From positions 1,302,001 through 1,366,000 of the forward strand of contig CAWJUH010000001.1 in NCBI GenBank assembly GCA_963846005.1: DNA of 64,000 nt. Direction: 5' to 3'. Shown one piece after another: positions 8,074 through 18,020 of the stretch. This DNA comes from CAVSUR01 sp963846005. GTDB lineage: Bacteria > Actinomycetota > Actinomycetes > Streptosporangiales > Streptosporangiaceae. The first letter of the stretch is position 1. Each line of letters begins with the position of its first letter. A program made the position numbers and the translations under genes. Below the pieces are notes generated by a model that was not told the DNA's origin, ran no database searches, and saw nothing but the letters and a program-made list of their open reading frames with translations.

Positions 8074-8269
8074 TGTCTGTCCTTCCGGTAGCCGTGCGAG
8101 CCCATTGCTGTAGCTCTGAGTGATCGGACGCTACCAGTTGTGACTGCCCCGGGAGGGGCAAAAACGCGGACTGCCGTCACGTTCCGCGGCCGGCCGCTTG
8201 CGAGCGGAGCAGCGGCGTCAGGACCGGGACGGCGGCACGGCGTGGGCCGCGCCGCGGCTGTTGCCCGCG

Positions 8270-9436
8270 CTATGGCCGCCCGGGCCGCCGGCAGGCCGGG
8301 CCGCCGGCGGCGCTGTCGCCGGGCGCCAGCTCGAACGCGCCGGCCGGCTGGCCCGTGCTGCCCGTCATGTTCTTCTTCACCGCGTCCAGCACGGCCAGGC
8401 CCTGGCTGACCAGCCCGGCGGCCAGCTCGCTCATGCCCTCAGAACCGTTCAGGATGCTGACGTTGGCTCCGGCCAGGCCGGACGCCGCCTCCCGGACGAT
8501 CTGCGGCAGCTGGTCGATCAGCATCCGGTCCAGCGCGACCCGGTGGTGGGAATCCGCGGCCTCGGCCTGGATTTTGATCCGGTTCGCCTCCGCCTCGGCC
8601 AGCACCCGGACCTTCTGCGCCTCGGCCTCGGCCGGCTTGATCACCTCGGCGATCAGCTGGCGCTGGCGCAGCTCGGCCTGCCGCTGAGCCAGCTCGGCCT
8701 GGGCGGACAGCACCTCCATCTGCGCCTGGGCCTGCGCCAGCGGGCCGGCCTGGGCCGCCTCGGCCTGGGCTTTGTCTACTTCTGCTTTGTACTGGGCCTG
8801 TACCACCGAGGTTTGCCGGGCGTACTCGGCCTGCTTGCGCTGCGATTCCTGCTGCGCCTCGGCGGCCGCCTGGTTGGCCTGGGCCTGGGCGATCTGGGCC
8901 TGGCGCTGGATCGCGGCGTTGTGCGGCGCGGCCATCGCGTCGATGTAGCCGGTGTTCATGTCGTCGATGGACTGGATCTGCAGCGAGTCCACCGTCAGGC
9001 CGATCTTGACCATCTCCGCCTTGGACCCGTCCAGCACCTCGCTGGCCAGCTTCTGCCGTTCGGTGACGATCTCCTCCACGGTCATCGAGCCGATGATCGA
9101 GCGCAGGTGGCCGGCGAAGATCCGGCCGGTCAGGGTGGACATCTGGTCCTGGTCGGACAGGAATCGCTGGCCGGCGTTGACGATGGATTCCTCGTCGTTG
9201 CCGACCTTGAACGCGATCACCGCGCGGACGTTCAGGGAGATGCCCTGCCTGGTCACGCAGGTCTCGGACACCTCGGACTCGTACATGGACAGGTTCAGGA
9301 AGCTGGCCTTGCGGACGAACGGCAAGACGAAGGCGCCGTGGCCGGTGACGACCCGGAAGGGCGCCCCATCGCGCCCGTACTGGCCGCCCGCAATCAGCAT
9401 CGCCTCGTCCGGGGCCGGAACTCGGTAGCCAAGCAT
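8270..9436 (-). CDS. Flotillin-like SPFH/band-7 protein
   Basis: A 388-residue flotillin-type membrane-microdomain scaffold. Residues 1-190 form the SPFH domain (LGYRVPAPDEAMLIAGG, then ESEVSETCVTRQGISLNVRA). They are followed by an Ala/Glu/Gln-rich coiled coil of about 130 residues (AEAQQESQRKQAEYARQ and similar) typical of flotillins. The tail VSQGLAVLDAVKKN is hydrophobic-amphipathic. There is no full N-terminal membrane segment, so membrane association is probably peripheral or hairpin-like. ATG 9436 is preferred over 9445 because GGAG is better spaced from it. A short NfeD-like gene lies 103 bases upstream on the same strand, the usual partnership. A second SPFH/NfeD pair occurs at 51.8-53.4 kb. 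Confidence 0.85.
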   Translation of the reverse strand: MLGYRVPAPDEAMLIAGGQYGRDGAPFRVVTGHGAFVLPFVRKASFLNLSMYESEVSETCVTRQGISLNVRAVIAFKVGNDEESIVNAGQRFLSDQDQMSTLTGRIFAGHLRSIIGSMTVEEIVTERQKLASEVLDGSKAEMVKIGLTVDSLQIQSIDDMNTGYIDAMAAPHNAAIQRQAQIAQAQANQAAAEAQQESQRKQAEYARQTSVVQAQYKAEVDKAQAEAAQAGPLAQAQAQMEVLSAQAELAQRQAELRQRQLIAEVIKPAEAEAQKVRVLAEAEANRIKIQAEAADSHHRVALDRMLIDQLPQIVREAASGLAGANVSILNGSEGMSELAAGLVSQGLAVLDAVKKNMTGSTGQPAGAFELAPGDSAAGGPACRRPGRP

Positions 9437-9539
9437 GGCAATCATCTCCAGTTCAGTGCGAATAGCCAGCGCCGCGGCCGGAAGCCGGCGGCACGCGAGC
9501 CCGGCCGGGCCTGCCCGGCGCCCGCCGGTATCGTCCCAC

Positions 9540-9782
9540 TCATGCGCCTGCGGGCGGAATGCCGTCCAGCGGGTCGTCCCACTCGCTGACGTCGACGGCG
9601 CGCGAGCCGCGTGATTCGATCACCAGGACCGTGGCGCCGCGCGGCAGCGGGGCCGCCGACCAGGCGATGTAGGCCTCCGAGCCGCCGCGGATCGGGACCA
9701 GCACTTCGCCGGGGCCGGCCATGCCCCGGGTCGCGACGGTGAGCGTGCCGATCGCCCCGATCAGCGCGTCCTCCCGTGCCAC
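9540..9782 (-). CDS. Short NfeD-like OB-fold protein
   Basis: An 80-residue protein: GAIGTLTVATRGMAGPGEV, then VPIRGGSEAYIAW, then VLVIESRGSRAVDV. This matches the C-terminal OB-fold domain of NfeD proteins without their membrane segments. I placed the start at GTG 9782 because GAAGAGG lies just ahead; the frame is open to 9851. Stand-alone OB-only NfeD proteins commonly accompany flotillins and are thought to modulate the SPFH oligomer. Gene order with the downstream flotillin supports this. Confidence 0.65.
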   Translation of the reverse strand: MAREDALIGAIGTLTVATRGMAGPGEVLVPIRGGSEAYIAWSAAPLPRGATVLVIESRGSRAVDVSEWDDPLDGIPPAGA

Positions 9783-9953
9783 CGGCTGCCTCTTCCCGTT
9801 TCCCGGCCGCGGGTCCCGGCCGAGGGCGGCCCGGCGCGGGCCGCCGGGCACTGGCCCGGTGCCATTATCGCGCGGGCCTGCAGGTGATCGCGCCGGACCG
9901 TCCCGCCACGGACCGGCGCCCGCCGGCGGGATCGCGCCCGCGGCCCGGCCGGC

Positions 9954-10778
9954 TCATCCGCCCGGCCGGCCTGCCGCCGCCAGCCCGGCCCGCAACTGAC
10001 GCGCCAGCAGTCCCGGCGCCTGCACCAGGGACGGGCCGTACCAGGTCAGGTGCCGCCCGCTGACCAGGGCCGCGGACAGGCCAGGGAACGCCTCAGGGCC
10101 GTCGTCCGGGCCGAACCGGTACGGCTCGTCCGGCAGCACGACCAGGTCTGTCGGCGCCGCCTGCAGTTCCGCCAGGCTGATCCGCGGGTAGCGCTCGGCG
10201 TGCCCCGCGTAGGCGTTGGCCACGCCGAGGCGGGCCAGCAGGTCGCCGGCGAAGGTGTCCCGGCCGAGCACCATCCACGGCCGCCGCCAGACCGGCACGA
10301 TCGCGGCGCGCCGGGGCACGAGCGCGGGCACCTGCCGCCAGGCCGCCTGAGCCGCGTCCAGCCAGCCCGGCCTGGGCCGCCGGCAGGCGAGCGTCAGCAT
10401 CCGGTCGAGCGAGGCCAGCGCCTCCGGCAGGTCGCGGATGCGGGTCACCCAGACCGGGCAGCCTGCCGCCCGCAGTGCGGCCAGGTCCGGCTCGCGGTTC
10501 TCCTCCTCGTTGGCCAGCACCACGTCAGGGGCGAGCGCCGCGATGGCCGCCACGTCCGGGTTCTTGGTGCCGCCAATCCGCGCCGCGGCCAGCCCGGGCG
10601 GGTGCGTGCACCAGTCCGTCACCCCGGTCAGCAGCCCGGCGCCGCAGGCGGCCACCGATTCGGTCAGCGACGGCACCAGCGACACGACCCGCCGCACCTG
10701 CGGCGGCACCGGCACGGCCTGGCCGGTATCGTCGGCCGGCTCGGCTGGTCGCTGGGTCACTCCCCCATCGTCTCGCAT
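9954..10778 (-). CDS. Helical-backbone metal receptor (BtuF/FepB-like substrate-binding protein)
   Basis: A 274-residue protein of the class III periplasmic-binding fold used for siderophore-iron, cobalamin or haem capture. Visible are the first strand VRRVVSLVPSLTESVAACG, GVTDWCTHPP and the helix region NPDVAAIAALAPDVVLANEEENR. The second lobe has PYRFGP and QAAPTDLVVLPDEP. Unusually, no signal peptide or lipobox precedes the domain, so export is unclear. The start is uncertain: ATG 10778 has no clear ribosome site and GTG 10760 has GGGGGA immediately adjacent. It is divergent from a siderophore-interacting flavoprotein gene, which favours an iron or corrinoid role. Confidence 0.75.
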   Translation of the reverse strand: MRDDGGVTQRPAEPADDTGQAVPVPPQVRRVVSLVPSLTESVAACGAGLLTGVTDWCTHPPGLAAARIGGTKNPDVAAIAALAPDVVLANEEENREPDLAALRAAGCPVWVTRIRDLPEALASLDRMLTLACRRPRPGWLDAAQAAWRQVPALVPRRAAIVPVWRRPWMVLGRDTFAGDLLARLGVANAYAGHAERYPRISLAELQAAPTDLVVLPDEPYRFGPDDGPEAFPGLSAALVSGRHLTWYGPSLVQAPGLLARQLRAGLAAAGRPGG

Positions 10779-11084
10779 CCCCGGCCAGCGCCCCGCCGCC
10801 GGCGCGGCCGGCCCGGGGGGATCAACCGGGACCGGGGCGGGAATAGCCGGGGCGGGGGGTGCGTTGTCAGCCTTCGTCGGCGCGACTGTGTCCCCCGGGC
10901 TCACCTTAGAATCGCCTTCGCGGAATACCGTCCGGCTGGAGCCGCGTTGCGCACCTCGCCGAGAGGCGACCACGCGCCGGCGCCCGGCACGCCCTCGTGA
11001 GCATCTGCTCCCGGGGGCGCTGTCATGCCGGCCTGCCGCCCGGGCCCGGCCCGGGCGGCAGGTCCGCACAGGAAGGAAGACATT
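10779..11084. other. Divergent intergenic region between metal receptor and SIP genes
   Basis: About 300 bases without a supported gene. It ends in the GGAAGGA ribosome site of the SIP gene. GCTCACCTTA at 10899-10908 resembles the right half of a DtxR/IdeR iron box, but the left half is not conserved. An open frame continues through here on the minus strand, with Pro/Ala-rich content I consider non-coding. Confidence 0.35.
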
Positions 11085-11876
11085 GTGGCCGAGGCTCTCC
11101 CGAGCGATGTCCGGGCCGGGCTAGATGACCCGTTTGCCCAGCTGACCGGCCCGCTGGCGGGCACCAGGCGGCTGCAGTTCGAGGTGGCGGAGACCGGGCA
11201 GATCAGCCCGCACATGCAGCGGCTGCGGCTGACCGCGCCGGAGCTTGACGGGTTCAGCTACGCGCCGGGCCAGGACGTGATGCTGCTCGTCGCGGCGGAC
11301 GGCAGCCGGCCGGTCCGGCGCCGGTACACGATCCGGGCGCTTGACCGCTCCCGGCAGCTGCTCACCCTGGAGGTGGTGCGGCACGGCACCGGACCGGGCG
11401 AGGCGTGGGTGACCACGGCCCGGCCCGGCGACCGGATCGAAGGCATCGCCCCGCGCGGGAAGATCACCATCTCGCCCGGGGCGGACTGGCACCTGTTCTT
11501 CGGCGACGAGTCCGCCATGCCCGCCATCTTCGCGATGACCGAGGCGCTGCCCGGCGACGCCGAGGCCACCCTGGTGGTGGAGGTCCCCGGCCCGGACGAC
11601 GAGCAGGAGCTGCTCGCCCCGGCCCGGACCCGGCTGACCTGGCTGCACCGGCTGGACCGCCCGGCCGGCGACCCGGCAGCGCTGGTGGCCGAGGCCCGCG
11701 AGGTCGAGCTGGCGCCTGGCTCCGGCCAGGCCTACGTGTTCGGCGAGGCCAGGGCGGTGCTGGCGGTTCGCGAGGTGCTGTCGGCCCGGGGCCTGGCCGA
11801 CGGCCAGGCCGCAGCCAAGGCCTACTGGGGGCGCGGCCGCGCCAACGCCGGCCACGGCGAGCCGCCCCGCGACTAA
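11085..11876 (+). CDS. Siderophore-interacting FAD protein (ferric-siderophore reductase)
   Basis: A 263-residue flavoprotein of the SIP/ViuB family, which reduces ferric siderophores in the cytosol using FAD and NAD(P)H. The FAD domain contains SPHMQRLRLTAPELDGF, APGQDVMLLV and RRRYTIRALD (the RxYTxR flavin motif). The NAD(P)H domain shows LFFGDESAMPAIFAM, and the C-terminus has the typical KAYWGRGRANAGH. The GTG start at 11085 has GGAAGGA nine bases upstream. It is convergent with the following monooxygenase and divergent from a metal-receptor gene. Iron regulation is plausible, but only a half iron-box is seen. Confidence 0.88.
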   Translation: MAEALPSDVRAGLDDPFAQLTGPLAGTRRLQFEVAETGQISPHMQRLRLTAPELDGFSYAPGQDVMLLVAADGSRPVRRRYTIRALDRSRQLLTLEVVRHGTGPGEAWVTTARPGDRIEGIAPRGKITISPGADWHLFFGDESAMPAIFAMTEALPGDAEATLVVEVPGPDDEQELLAPARTRLTWLHRLDRPAGDPAALVAEAREVELAPGSGQAYVFGEARAVLAVREVLSARGLADGQAAAKAYWGRGRANAGHGEPPRD

Positions 11877-12004
11877 CCGTGCCGCTCATCCTGGCGGCAG
11901 GCGCCGCCGGGCGCCCAGCCCGCCTGGGCCACTTTCCGTCACACCAGCAACAGGCCGAATTAACAAGTCAAGAAAGTGCCGCGGAGCATCACAAATCTTC
12001 CGCG

Positions 12005-13554
12005 TTAATCGGGTGCGTGGCGGAAGTGACGGGAGGTGTCCGCAGCACCGGGGGTGCACCAGCGGCGGGCTGCCGCCCGCGCCGCCGCGGCGCGGGCGGC
12101 CGGGTCCGGCTCGTCCGACGCCCAGGCCAGGTAACCGTCCGGGCGGATCAGCATGGCGGCAGGCAGCCGGTCACCCGAGTTCTCCCTGAACCCGGCCTGC
12201 CGGACCGGAGGCGGCAGGCCGGCCAGGCCGGGCGCCACCTCGTCCGGTGCGCCTGACCTGGTCAGCAGGACCAGCTTGCCGTCGCGGGCCAGCTCGTAGC
12301 TGCGGGCCAGGCTGCCGCCGGCCAGGGTCAGCACCGCCCGCGGCAGCCGGGCCCCGGCCAGCGGATGGGCTGCCCCGGCGGCGCCGTCCGGGTAGCGGAT
12401 GGACAGGCCGGAGTACTCGCGGGCCAGCCGGGCCTGCACCGGCGGCAGCGGCACGACCAGCCGGTGCACGGCCCAGCGCAGCGCCCGGCGGGCCGGGGTG
12501 CGGGCGGTGTTGAGCCGGAACTGGCGGCCGGTCAGCGCGAGCACCTGGGCGCCGACCGGGTACCGCTCGGCATGGTAGGAGTCCAGCAGCCAGTCCGGCG
12601 CCCAGCCCGAGGCCGCCGCGGCGAGCTTCCAGCCGAGGTTCACCGCGTCCTGCAGGCCGGTGTTCAGGCCCTGCGCGCAGGCCGGCGAGTGGGCGTGCGC
12701 CGCGTCGCCGGCCAGCAGCACCCGGCCGGACCGGTAGGCCGGCACCTGGCGGCTCTCGCTGCGGTAGCGGCCCGACCAGCGGATGTCGCGCGGGCCGAGG
12801 TCGCGGCCGGTGATGCGCAGCAGGCTGGCCGCGACCTCGGCCAGCGTGACCGGCTCGGTGACCGGCACCTGGCCGCGCGCGTAGTCGTAGAGCACCACCC
12901 GGCAGCTGCCATCCCGGAACGGGAAGACCAGCAGCATGCCGCGGCCGGAAAGGTCGCCGTGCGCGGCCGTCATCGGCAGCCCGTCCAGGTGCATGTCGGC
13001 CAGGATCACCGAGCCGGGATTGGGCGCTCCGGGGAACGGCAGGCCCAGTGCGCCGCGCACGAAGCTGCGCACCCCGTCGCAGCCGGCCAGGTATCCGGCC
13101 CGCAGCTGCCGCGGCCGCGGGCCGGGCCGGCCGCGACGCTGACGCCGACCCCGGCGGCGTCCTGGCGGAGGGCGGTGACCTCCGCCGACCAGCGGATCGT
13201 CACGCCCAGCTCGGCAGCCCGGGCCGCGAGCAGCCGCTCGATCTGGCTCTGCGGGATGTCCAGCAGGTAGCCGAAGTCCGAGTCCAGCCGGGTGAAATCC
13301 AGCTCCGCGCCGCGCGGCCCGAGCGGGAAGGCCGGCACCGGCTGGCCGGCCGCGGCGAACCGCCCTGCCAGCCCGCGCAGGTCCAGCGTCTCCAGCGAGC
13401 GGGCGTGCAGGCAGCAGGCCCGCGAGTCGGTCCGCGGGCCGGGCAGGCGGTCCAGCACCTCGCAGGCCACCCCGGCCAGGGCCAGCTCGGCGGCCAGCAT
13501 CAGCCCGGTCGGGCCCGCCCCCACGATGATGACCCCCGGGCCGGCTGCCGTCAC
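12005..13554 (-). CDS. FAD-dependent aromatic monooxygenase, frameshifted
   Basis: A PheA/MhpA-type flavin hydroxylase of about 516 residues if one frameshift is repaired. The N-terminal part, from GTG 13554 (AGGAG upstream), has the Rossmann motif VIIVGAGPTGLMLAAELA. The C-terminal part in another frame has YLAGCDGVRSFVRGALG, the GDAAHAHSPACAQGLNTGLQ FAD motif and a thioredoxin-like tail. The frames meet at about 13105-13135 inside a GGCC/CGCG-rich run, and the total length (3n+2) implies one missing base. Both halves are well conserved, so a consensus error is more likely than decay. Members hydroxylate phenols or polyketide rings; the substrate here is unknown. Confidence 0.75.
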
Positions 13555-13692
13555 GCTTGCTCCTGTCTGGCCGGCTGCAGCACCGGGAGCACACGTTATG
13601 TCACTGGCCGTTTTCTCTCAATAGAGCGGAAGATGCTTCATAATCAACAATGGAAAGTGCCCCATTTCAGGGGTCCGGAGGGAGCGCGCCCA

Positions 13693-15750
13693 GTGGCGGA
13701 AGTGGTCGCGGCCGATGTCTCCGCGCTCTTGTCCAGCACCTCGGCGCGGACACTGACCCTCGGGATCGATTCCGGCGGGCGCATCCTGCACCACGACCGG
13801 GCCGCGGCCGATGTGCTGGCCGACGCGCCGGAGCAGCTGCTCGGCACCCAGATCGGCGACCTGATCGCCGGCCCGGCCGGGCAGGCGGACACGCTGCGGT
13901 CGCTGATCGACGGCGCGTGCTCGGGCAAGGAGGGCACCGCCGTGCTGCGGGTCAAGACCGCCCGCGAGCCCGCCGCCGACGCGGTGGTGACCGTGCAGCC
14001 GATCCGCTCGTCCGGCCCGGCGCTGGTCGCGCACGCGATCCTGCGGATCCCGCCGCCGGTGTCCGAGCGGTTCCTGGACCCGGCGGTGATGCGGCACGCG
14101 CTGCTGGACGGGGCGTTCCGGCACATCAGCGACGCGCTCGACATCGACCAGATGGCCCGCGAGCTGACCAACATCGTGGTCCCGCATTTCTGCAACGCGG
14201 CCGGCCTGCTGATCTTCGAGAGCCTGGTCGGCGACGACGAGCTGCCCGCGCACAGCCCGGACGGCCTGCAGCCGGTGCGCCGCCTCGCCGTCGCCTACGA
14301 CAGCACCGACACCGGCTGGGACGCGGCATTCCCGACCGGCGAGATCCTGCAGTACCCGGCGGACACGCCGTACACCCGGTGCATGGACTCCGGCAAGCCG
14401 GTGCGCGAGGTGATGGGCGAGAAGGAGGCCAAGTCCATCGCCCGGCAGTGGCGCCGCTCGCCGGTGGCGCGGCTGCTGTCCGGGGTGTCGCTGCTGCTGC
14501 TGCCGCTGGTGGCGCGCGACACCATGATCGGCTTCTTCGTCTGCATCCGGCAGGTGGGCTACCGCCGGTTCGACGCCTACGACACCGAGATCGGGATGGA
14601 GTTCGCCAGCCGGGCCGCGATCTTCATGGACTCGGCCCGCCGCTACAGCCGGGAGCGCGCCACCGCGCTGACGCTGCAGCGCAGCATGCTGCCCACCGGG
14701 CTGTCCATGCCGTCCTCGGTGGAGGTCAAGCACCGGTACCTGCCGGGCAGCAAGCTGATCGAGGTCGGCGGCGACTGGTACGAGTCGATCGCGCTGCCCG
14801 GCGGCCGGGTCGCGCTGGTCGTCGGGGACGTGGCCGGGCACGGGGTGCGGGCCGCGGTCACCATGGGCCGGCTGCGGACCGCGATCCACACCCTGGCCAT
14901 GATGGAGCTGCCGCCGGCCGAGACCCTGCAGCAGCTGGACGAGCTCATGCAGGAACTCGGCGCCCGCGAGCCGCACTTCGCCACCTGCGTGTACGCGATC
15001 TTCGACGCGGTCAGCGGGACCTGCGAGCTGGCGTCGGCCGGGCACCTGCCGCCGCTGCTGGCGCGGCCCGACGGCACCAACGAGCTGCTGGACGTGCTGC
15101 CCTCCCCGCCGCTCGGCATCGGCACCGGGCCGATCCAGAGCCGGGTGATCGACGTCGATGACAACAGCCTGCTGGTGCTCTACACCGACGGCCTGGTCGA
15201 GAAGCGGACCGCCGATATCGACGAGGGACTGACCCGGCTGCGCGGCATCTTCGGCCCCGGCTGCACCGACCGGCCGCTCGAAGAGCTGTGCAAGAACACG
15301 CTGGACGGGGTGTACGCCGACGACCAGCGCGACGACATCGCGCTGCTGATCGCCCGGTTGCGCAAGCTGCCCGCGGACAAGCACGTGACCTGGCGGCTGC
15401 CCGCCGAGCTGACCTCGGCCGGGCGGGCGCGCAACCTGGTGCGCAGGCCGCTGCGCCGGTGGAACCTGACCGAGCTGATCCCGGTCACCGAGCTGCTGGT
15501 GTCGGAGCTGGTCACCAACGCGGTCCGCTACGCGCAGGGCAAGATCGGGCTGCGGCTGGTGCTGGAGGGCGGCCTGGTCTGCGAGGTGCTGGACGACTCG
15601 GCGGCGCTGCCGCGGCTGCGCTACCCCGGTGACGAGGACGAGCGCGGCCGCGGCCTGCAGATCGTCAGCCAGATCGCGCAGCGCTGGGGCACCCGGCGGA
15701 CGGCCTCAGGCAAGGTCGTCTGGTGCGAGCTGCCCTTGCCGCGCGACTGA
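13693..15750 (+). CDS. PAS-GAF-PP2C(SpoIIE)-HATPase regulatory phosphatase
   Basis: A 685-residue multidomain regulator. It has a PAS-like region (residues 15-110, ILHHDRAAADVLADAPEQLLG), then a GAF domain (about 130-310). The SpoIIE/RsbU PP2C phosphatase follows (about 330-550; EVGGDWYES, LVVGDVAGHG, LYTDGLVE). A C-terminal HATPase_c2 anti-sigma-kinase-like domain (about 560-680) contains LLVSELVTNAVRYA and DERGRGLQIV. Such proteins dephosphorylate anti-sigma antagonists and can phosphorylate them, controlling alternative sigma factors. GTG 13693 with GGAGGGAG upstream is preferred; ATG 13633 is the alternative. Its 3' end overlaps the convergent ABC ATPase gene by 45 bases. Confidence 0.88.
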   Translation: MAEVVAADVSALLSSTSARTLTLGIDSGGRILHHDRAAADVLADAPEQLLGTQIGDLIAGPAGQADTLRSLIDGACSGKEGTAVLRVKTAREPAADAVVTVQPIRSSGPALVAHAILRIPPPVSERFLDPAVMRHALLDGAFRHISDALDIDQMARELTNIVVPHFCNAAGLLIFESLVGDDELPAHSPDGLQPVRRLAVAYDSTDTGWDAAFPTGEILQYPADTPYTRCMDSGKPVREVMGEKEAKSIARQWRRSPVARLLSGVSLLLLPLVARDTMIGFFVCIRQVGYRRFDAYDTEIGMEFASRAAIFMDSARRYSRERATALTLQRSMLPTGLSMPSSVEVKHRYLPGSKLIEVGGDWYESIALPGGRVALVVGDVAGHGVRAAVTMGRLRTAIHTLAMMELPPAETLQQLDELMQELGAREPHFATCVYAIFDAVSGTCELASAGHLPPLLARPDGTNELLDVLPSPPLGIGTGPIQSRVIDVDDNSLLVLYTDGLVEKRTADIDEGLTRLRGIFGPGCTDRPLEELCKNTLDGVYADDQRDDIALLIARLRKLPADKHVTWRLPAELTSAGRARNLVRRPLRRWNLTELIPVTELLVSELVTNAVRYAQGKIGLRLVLEGGLVCEVLDDSAALPRLRYPGDEDERGRGLQIVSQIAQRWGTRRTASGKVVWCELPLPRD

Positions 15751-16434
15751 CCCGGCCCGGCCCACGGCCGTCTTGGTCAGCTGGCCGCCCTGCATCACCG
15801 CGATGTGCTGGGCCCGCCGGGCCACCACGCTGTCGTGGGTGATGATCACCATGATCAGCCCGCGGTCGCGCCACAGCCGCTCCAGCAGCGCGATGATCTC
15901 GTCCCGGGTGTGCTCGTCCAGATTCCCGGTCGGCTCGTCAGCCAGCAGCACGTCCGGCTCCTTGACCAGGGCCCGGGCGATCGCCACCCGCTGCTGCTGG
16001 CCGCCGGACAGCTCGGCGGGCAGGTGCGCGGCCCGGTCGTCCAGGCTCACCCCGGCCAGCGCCTCCGCGGCCCGCTCGCGGCGCTGCGCGGCCGGCAGCT
16101 TCAGCGGCACCAGTGCCGCCTCCACGTTCTCCTGCGCGCTCAGGGTCGGGATCAGGTTGAAGGTCTGGAACACGAAGCCGATCGAGGAGGCCCGGACCTT
16201 GGTGACCTCGCCCTCGCGCAGCTCGGTGAGGTCCTGCCCGTTAAGCTCGACCCGGCCCGAGGTGGGCCGGTCCAGGCCGCCCAGCATCTGCAGCAGCGTG
16301 GACTTGCCGTGCCCGGTCGGCCCCTGGATGGCCAGCCACTCGCCGTCGTCGATCACCAGGTCCACGCCGCGCAGCGCATGCACGACCCCGCGGCCCTTCC
16401 GATAGTCCTTGGTCACGCCGGTCAGCTTGTACAT
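15706..16434 (-). CDS. ABC transporter ATP-binding protein (MacB/LolD type)
   Basis: A 242-residue nucleotide-binding subunit. Walker A is GPTGHGKS (residues 38-45), with the Q-loop in FVFQTFNLIPTLSAQENV, signature LSGGQQQRVAIARAL, Walker B LLADEPTGNLD and the switch His in IITHDS. The FVFQTFNLIP segment and the size are typical of MacB/LolD/FtsE-like ATPases that drive mechanotransmission rather than classical import. The permease gene lies 38 bases upstream in the same direction, so the two form an operon. The substrate (peptide, lipid, lipoprotein or drug) is unknown; location next to hopanoid genes does not settle it. Confidence 0.93.
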   Translation of the reverse strand: MYKLTGVTKDYRKGRGVVHALRGVDLVIDDGEWLAIQGPTGHGKSTLLQMLGGLDRPTSGRVELNGQDLTELREGEVTKVRASSIGFVFQTFNLIPTLSAQENVEAALVPLKLPAAQRRERAAEALAGVSLDDRAAHLPAELSGGQQQRVAIARALVKEPDVLLADEPTGNLDEHTRDEIIALLERLWRDRGLIMVIITHDSVVARRAQHIAVMQGGQLTKTAVGRAGSVARQGQLAPDDLA

Positions 16435-16472
16435 GGGCTCTCCTGAGCTCGTCGCTACCGCGGGCGCGGCGC

Positions 16473-17960
16473 TTACTCGACCCGGGCCAGCGCCGCGGCG
16501 GGACGCAGCCGGGCCGCCCGCCAGCCGCCGAAGGACCCGGCGATCAGCCCGCCCGCCACGGCCAGCAGCACCGCCGCGACGATCGCGGTGATGGTGACCG
16601 GCGCGGTCAGGTGCACCGTCACGGCATGCGCCGGGTTCGCCGCATGACGGAATCCGCCGGCCCCGCCGCCGGGGAAGCCGCCCGCGCCGCCGCCGGGGAA
16701 TCCGCCGCCACCGGGGAAGGTGCGCGCGCCGCCCGGCGTGGCGGTCCCGGTGGTCTGCCCGGCCGAGGCGGTCAGCGGCCCGGTGAAGCGGGTGACCAGC
16801 GCCGAGCCGAGGAAGCCGAGGCCGACCCCGGCCACGCCGCCGATGATGCCGGTGACCAGCGCCTCGCCCATCACCTGGCCGATGACCCGGCGGCTGCGCC
16901 AGCCGAGCGCCTTGAGCGTGCCGAACTCACGGACCCGGCGCGACACCGCCGTCGCGGTCAGCAGGCTGGCCAGGCCGAACGCGGCGGCCAGCACCGCGAT
17001 GGCCAGCCACCGGCCGAGGTTGTTAGCCAGGCTGGAGGCGCTGGAGATCGAGCCGGTCACGTCCTTGGCCAGGTCGCTCTGGTTGGTCACCGTGGCCTTC
17101 GGCATCGCCGTGGAGATCTCCTTCGACACCGCGGCGATGTCGGACGCGCTGTCGGCCGCGACGTAGACCGTGTTCACCTTGCCCTTGAGGCTGGGCGAGG
17201 CCAGCGCCTGCGCCCGGGCCAGCGGGATGTAGACCTCCGACGGGCTGGAGCCCTGCGGCTGGCTGACGATGCCCGCCACGGTGAAGCTGGTGCCGCCCAC
17301 CGAGATCTTCGAGCCGACCGACAGCTTGCCCTGCCTGGCGTAGTTCGCGTCGATGACGGCGACGTTCGCGTCGGCGTCGGTCTTGGCGAAGGTCTTGCCG
17401 GAAGTCAGCTTCCCGTTGCTGAGCGGGCCGAGCGCGCCCTGCGAAAGGTCCACCCCGGTGACGCTGAACGACGAGATGCGGAAGCTGCCCGGCGACCCGC
17501 TGCCGCCGCCCGGGGCGCCGAACCCGCCCGAACTGGCGGCGGGGATCTTGCCGCGGAGCGAGGTGTCGGTCAGCGTCAGGCCGCCCGCCGCGGCGGCGAC
17601 GTGGTCCATCTTGGCGATGTTGCTGACCGCCGCTGAATCCAGCGTGCCGAGCGAGAATCCGGCGCGCAGCGAATTGTTGCTGACCGTCGTGCCTGCCTTG
17701 GCCCGGCCGCCGGCGGGCGCCCCGCGGGCCCGGAAGCCGAAGCCCGGCAGGCCCGATCCGGCCTGCGGCGCCTGCGTGACGGTGACGTCGGTGCCGACCC
17801 CGTACAGCGACCTGAGCACCGAGCCCTGCGCGTTCTTCACCCCCGTCGACAAGGCGGTGACCGTGATGACCAGCCCGATGCCCAGGGCCAGGCCGAGCGC
17901 GATCAGCGTCGACTGGCGGGCCCGGCGGCGCAGCTCGCGCCCGAGGTAGGTGAAGAACAC
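16473..17960 (-). CDS. ABC transporter permease (FtsX/MacB family)
   Basis: A 495-residue FtsX-type permease with one N-terminal membrane helix (STLIALGLALGIGLVITVTAL) and a large extracytoplasmic MacB_PCD-like domain (about 45-300). Three C-terminal helices follow, beginning WLAIAVLAAAFGLASLL. The loop between helices 3 and 4 is unusually Gly/Pro-rich, with GGGFPGGGAGG repeats. A second Gly/Ser/Pro-rich patch lies in the extracytoplasmic domain. GTG 17960 with GGGAG upstream is the start. Coupled with the ATPase gene downstream, it probably works as a dimer. Function is inferred from family only. Confidence 0.88.
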   Translation of the reverse strand: MFFTYLGRELRRRARQSTLIALGLALGIGLVITVTALSTGVKNAQGSVLRSLYGVGTDVTVTQAPQAGSGLPGFGFRARGAPAGGRAKAGTTVSNNSLRAGFSLGTLDSAAVSNIAKMDHVAAAAGGLTLTDTSLRGKIPAASSGGFGAPGGGSGSPGSFRISSFSVTGVDLSQGALGPLSNGKLTSGKTFAKTDADANVAVIDANYARQGKLSVGSKISVGGTSFTVAGIVSQPQGSSPSEVYIPLARAQALASPSLKGKVNTVYVAADSASDIAAVSKEISTAMPKATVTNQSDLAKDVTGSISSASSLANNLGRWLAIAVLAAAFGLASLLTATAVSRRVREFGTLKALGWRSRRVIGQVMGEALVTGIIGGVAGVGLGFLGSALVTRFTGPLTASAGQTTGTATPGGARTFPGGGGFPGGGAGGFPGGGAGGFRHAANPAHAVTVHLTAPVTITAIVAAVLLAVAGGLIAGSFGGWRAARLRPAAALARVE

Positions 17961-18020
17961 GCGCGCTCCCTCGGTATCCCGGTGATGCCGGGTACCGATC
18001 CTGGCGGCAGTAGCTGGGGA

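Noticed and set aside
10899..10908. Iron box (DtxR/IdeR) between metal receptor and SIP genes
   Set aside because: Only one half-site (GCTCACCTTA) fits; the other half does not match.
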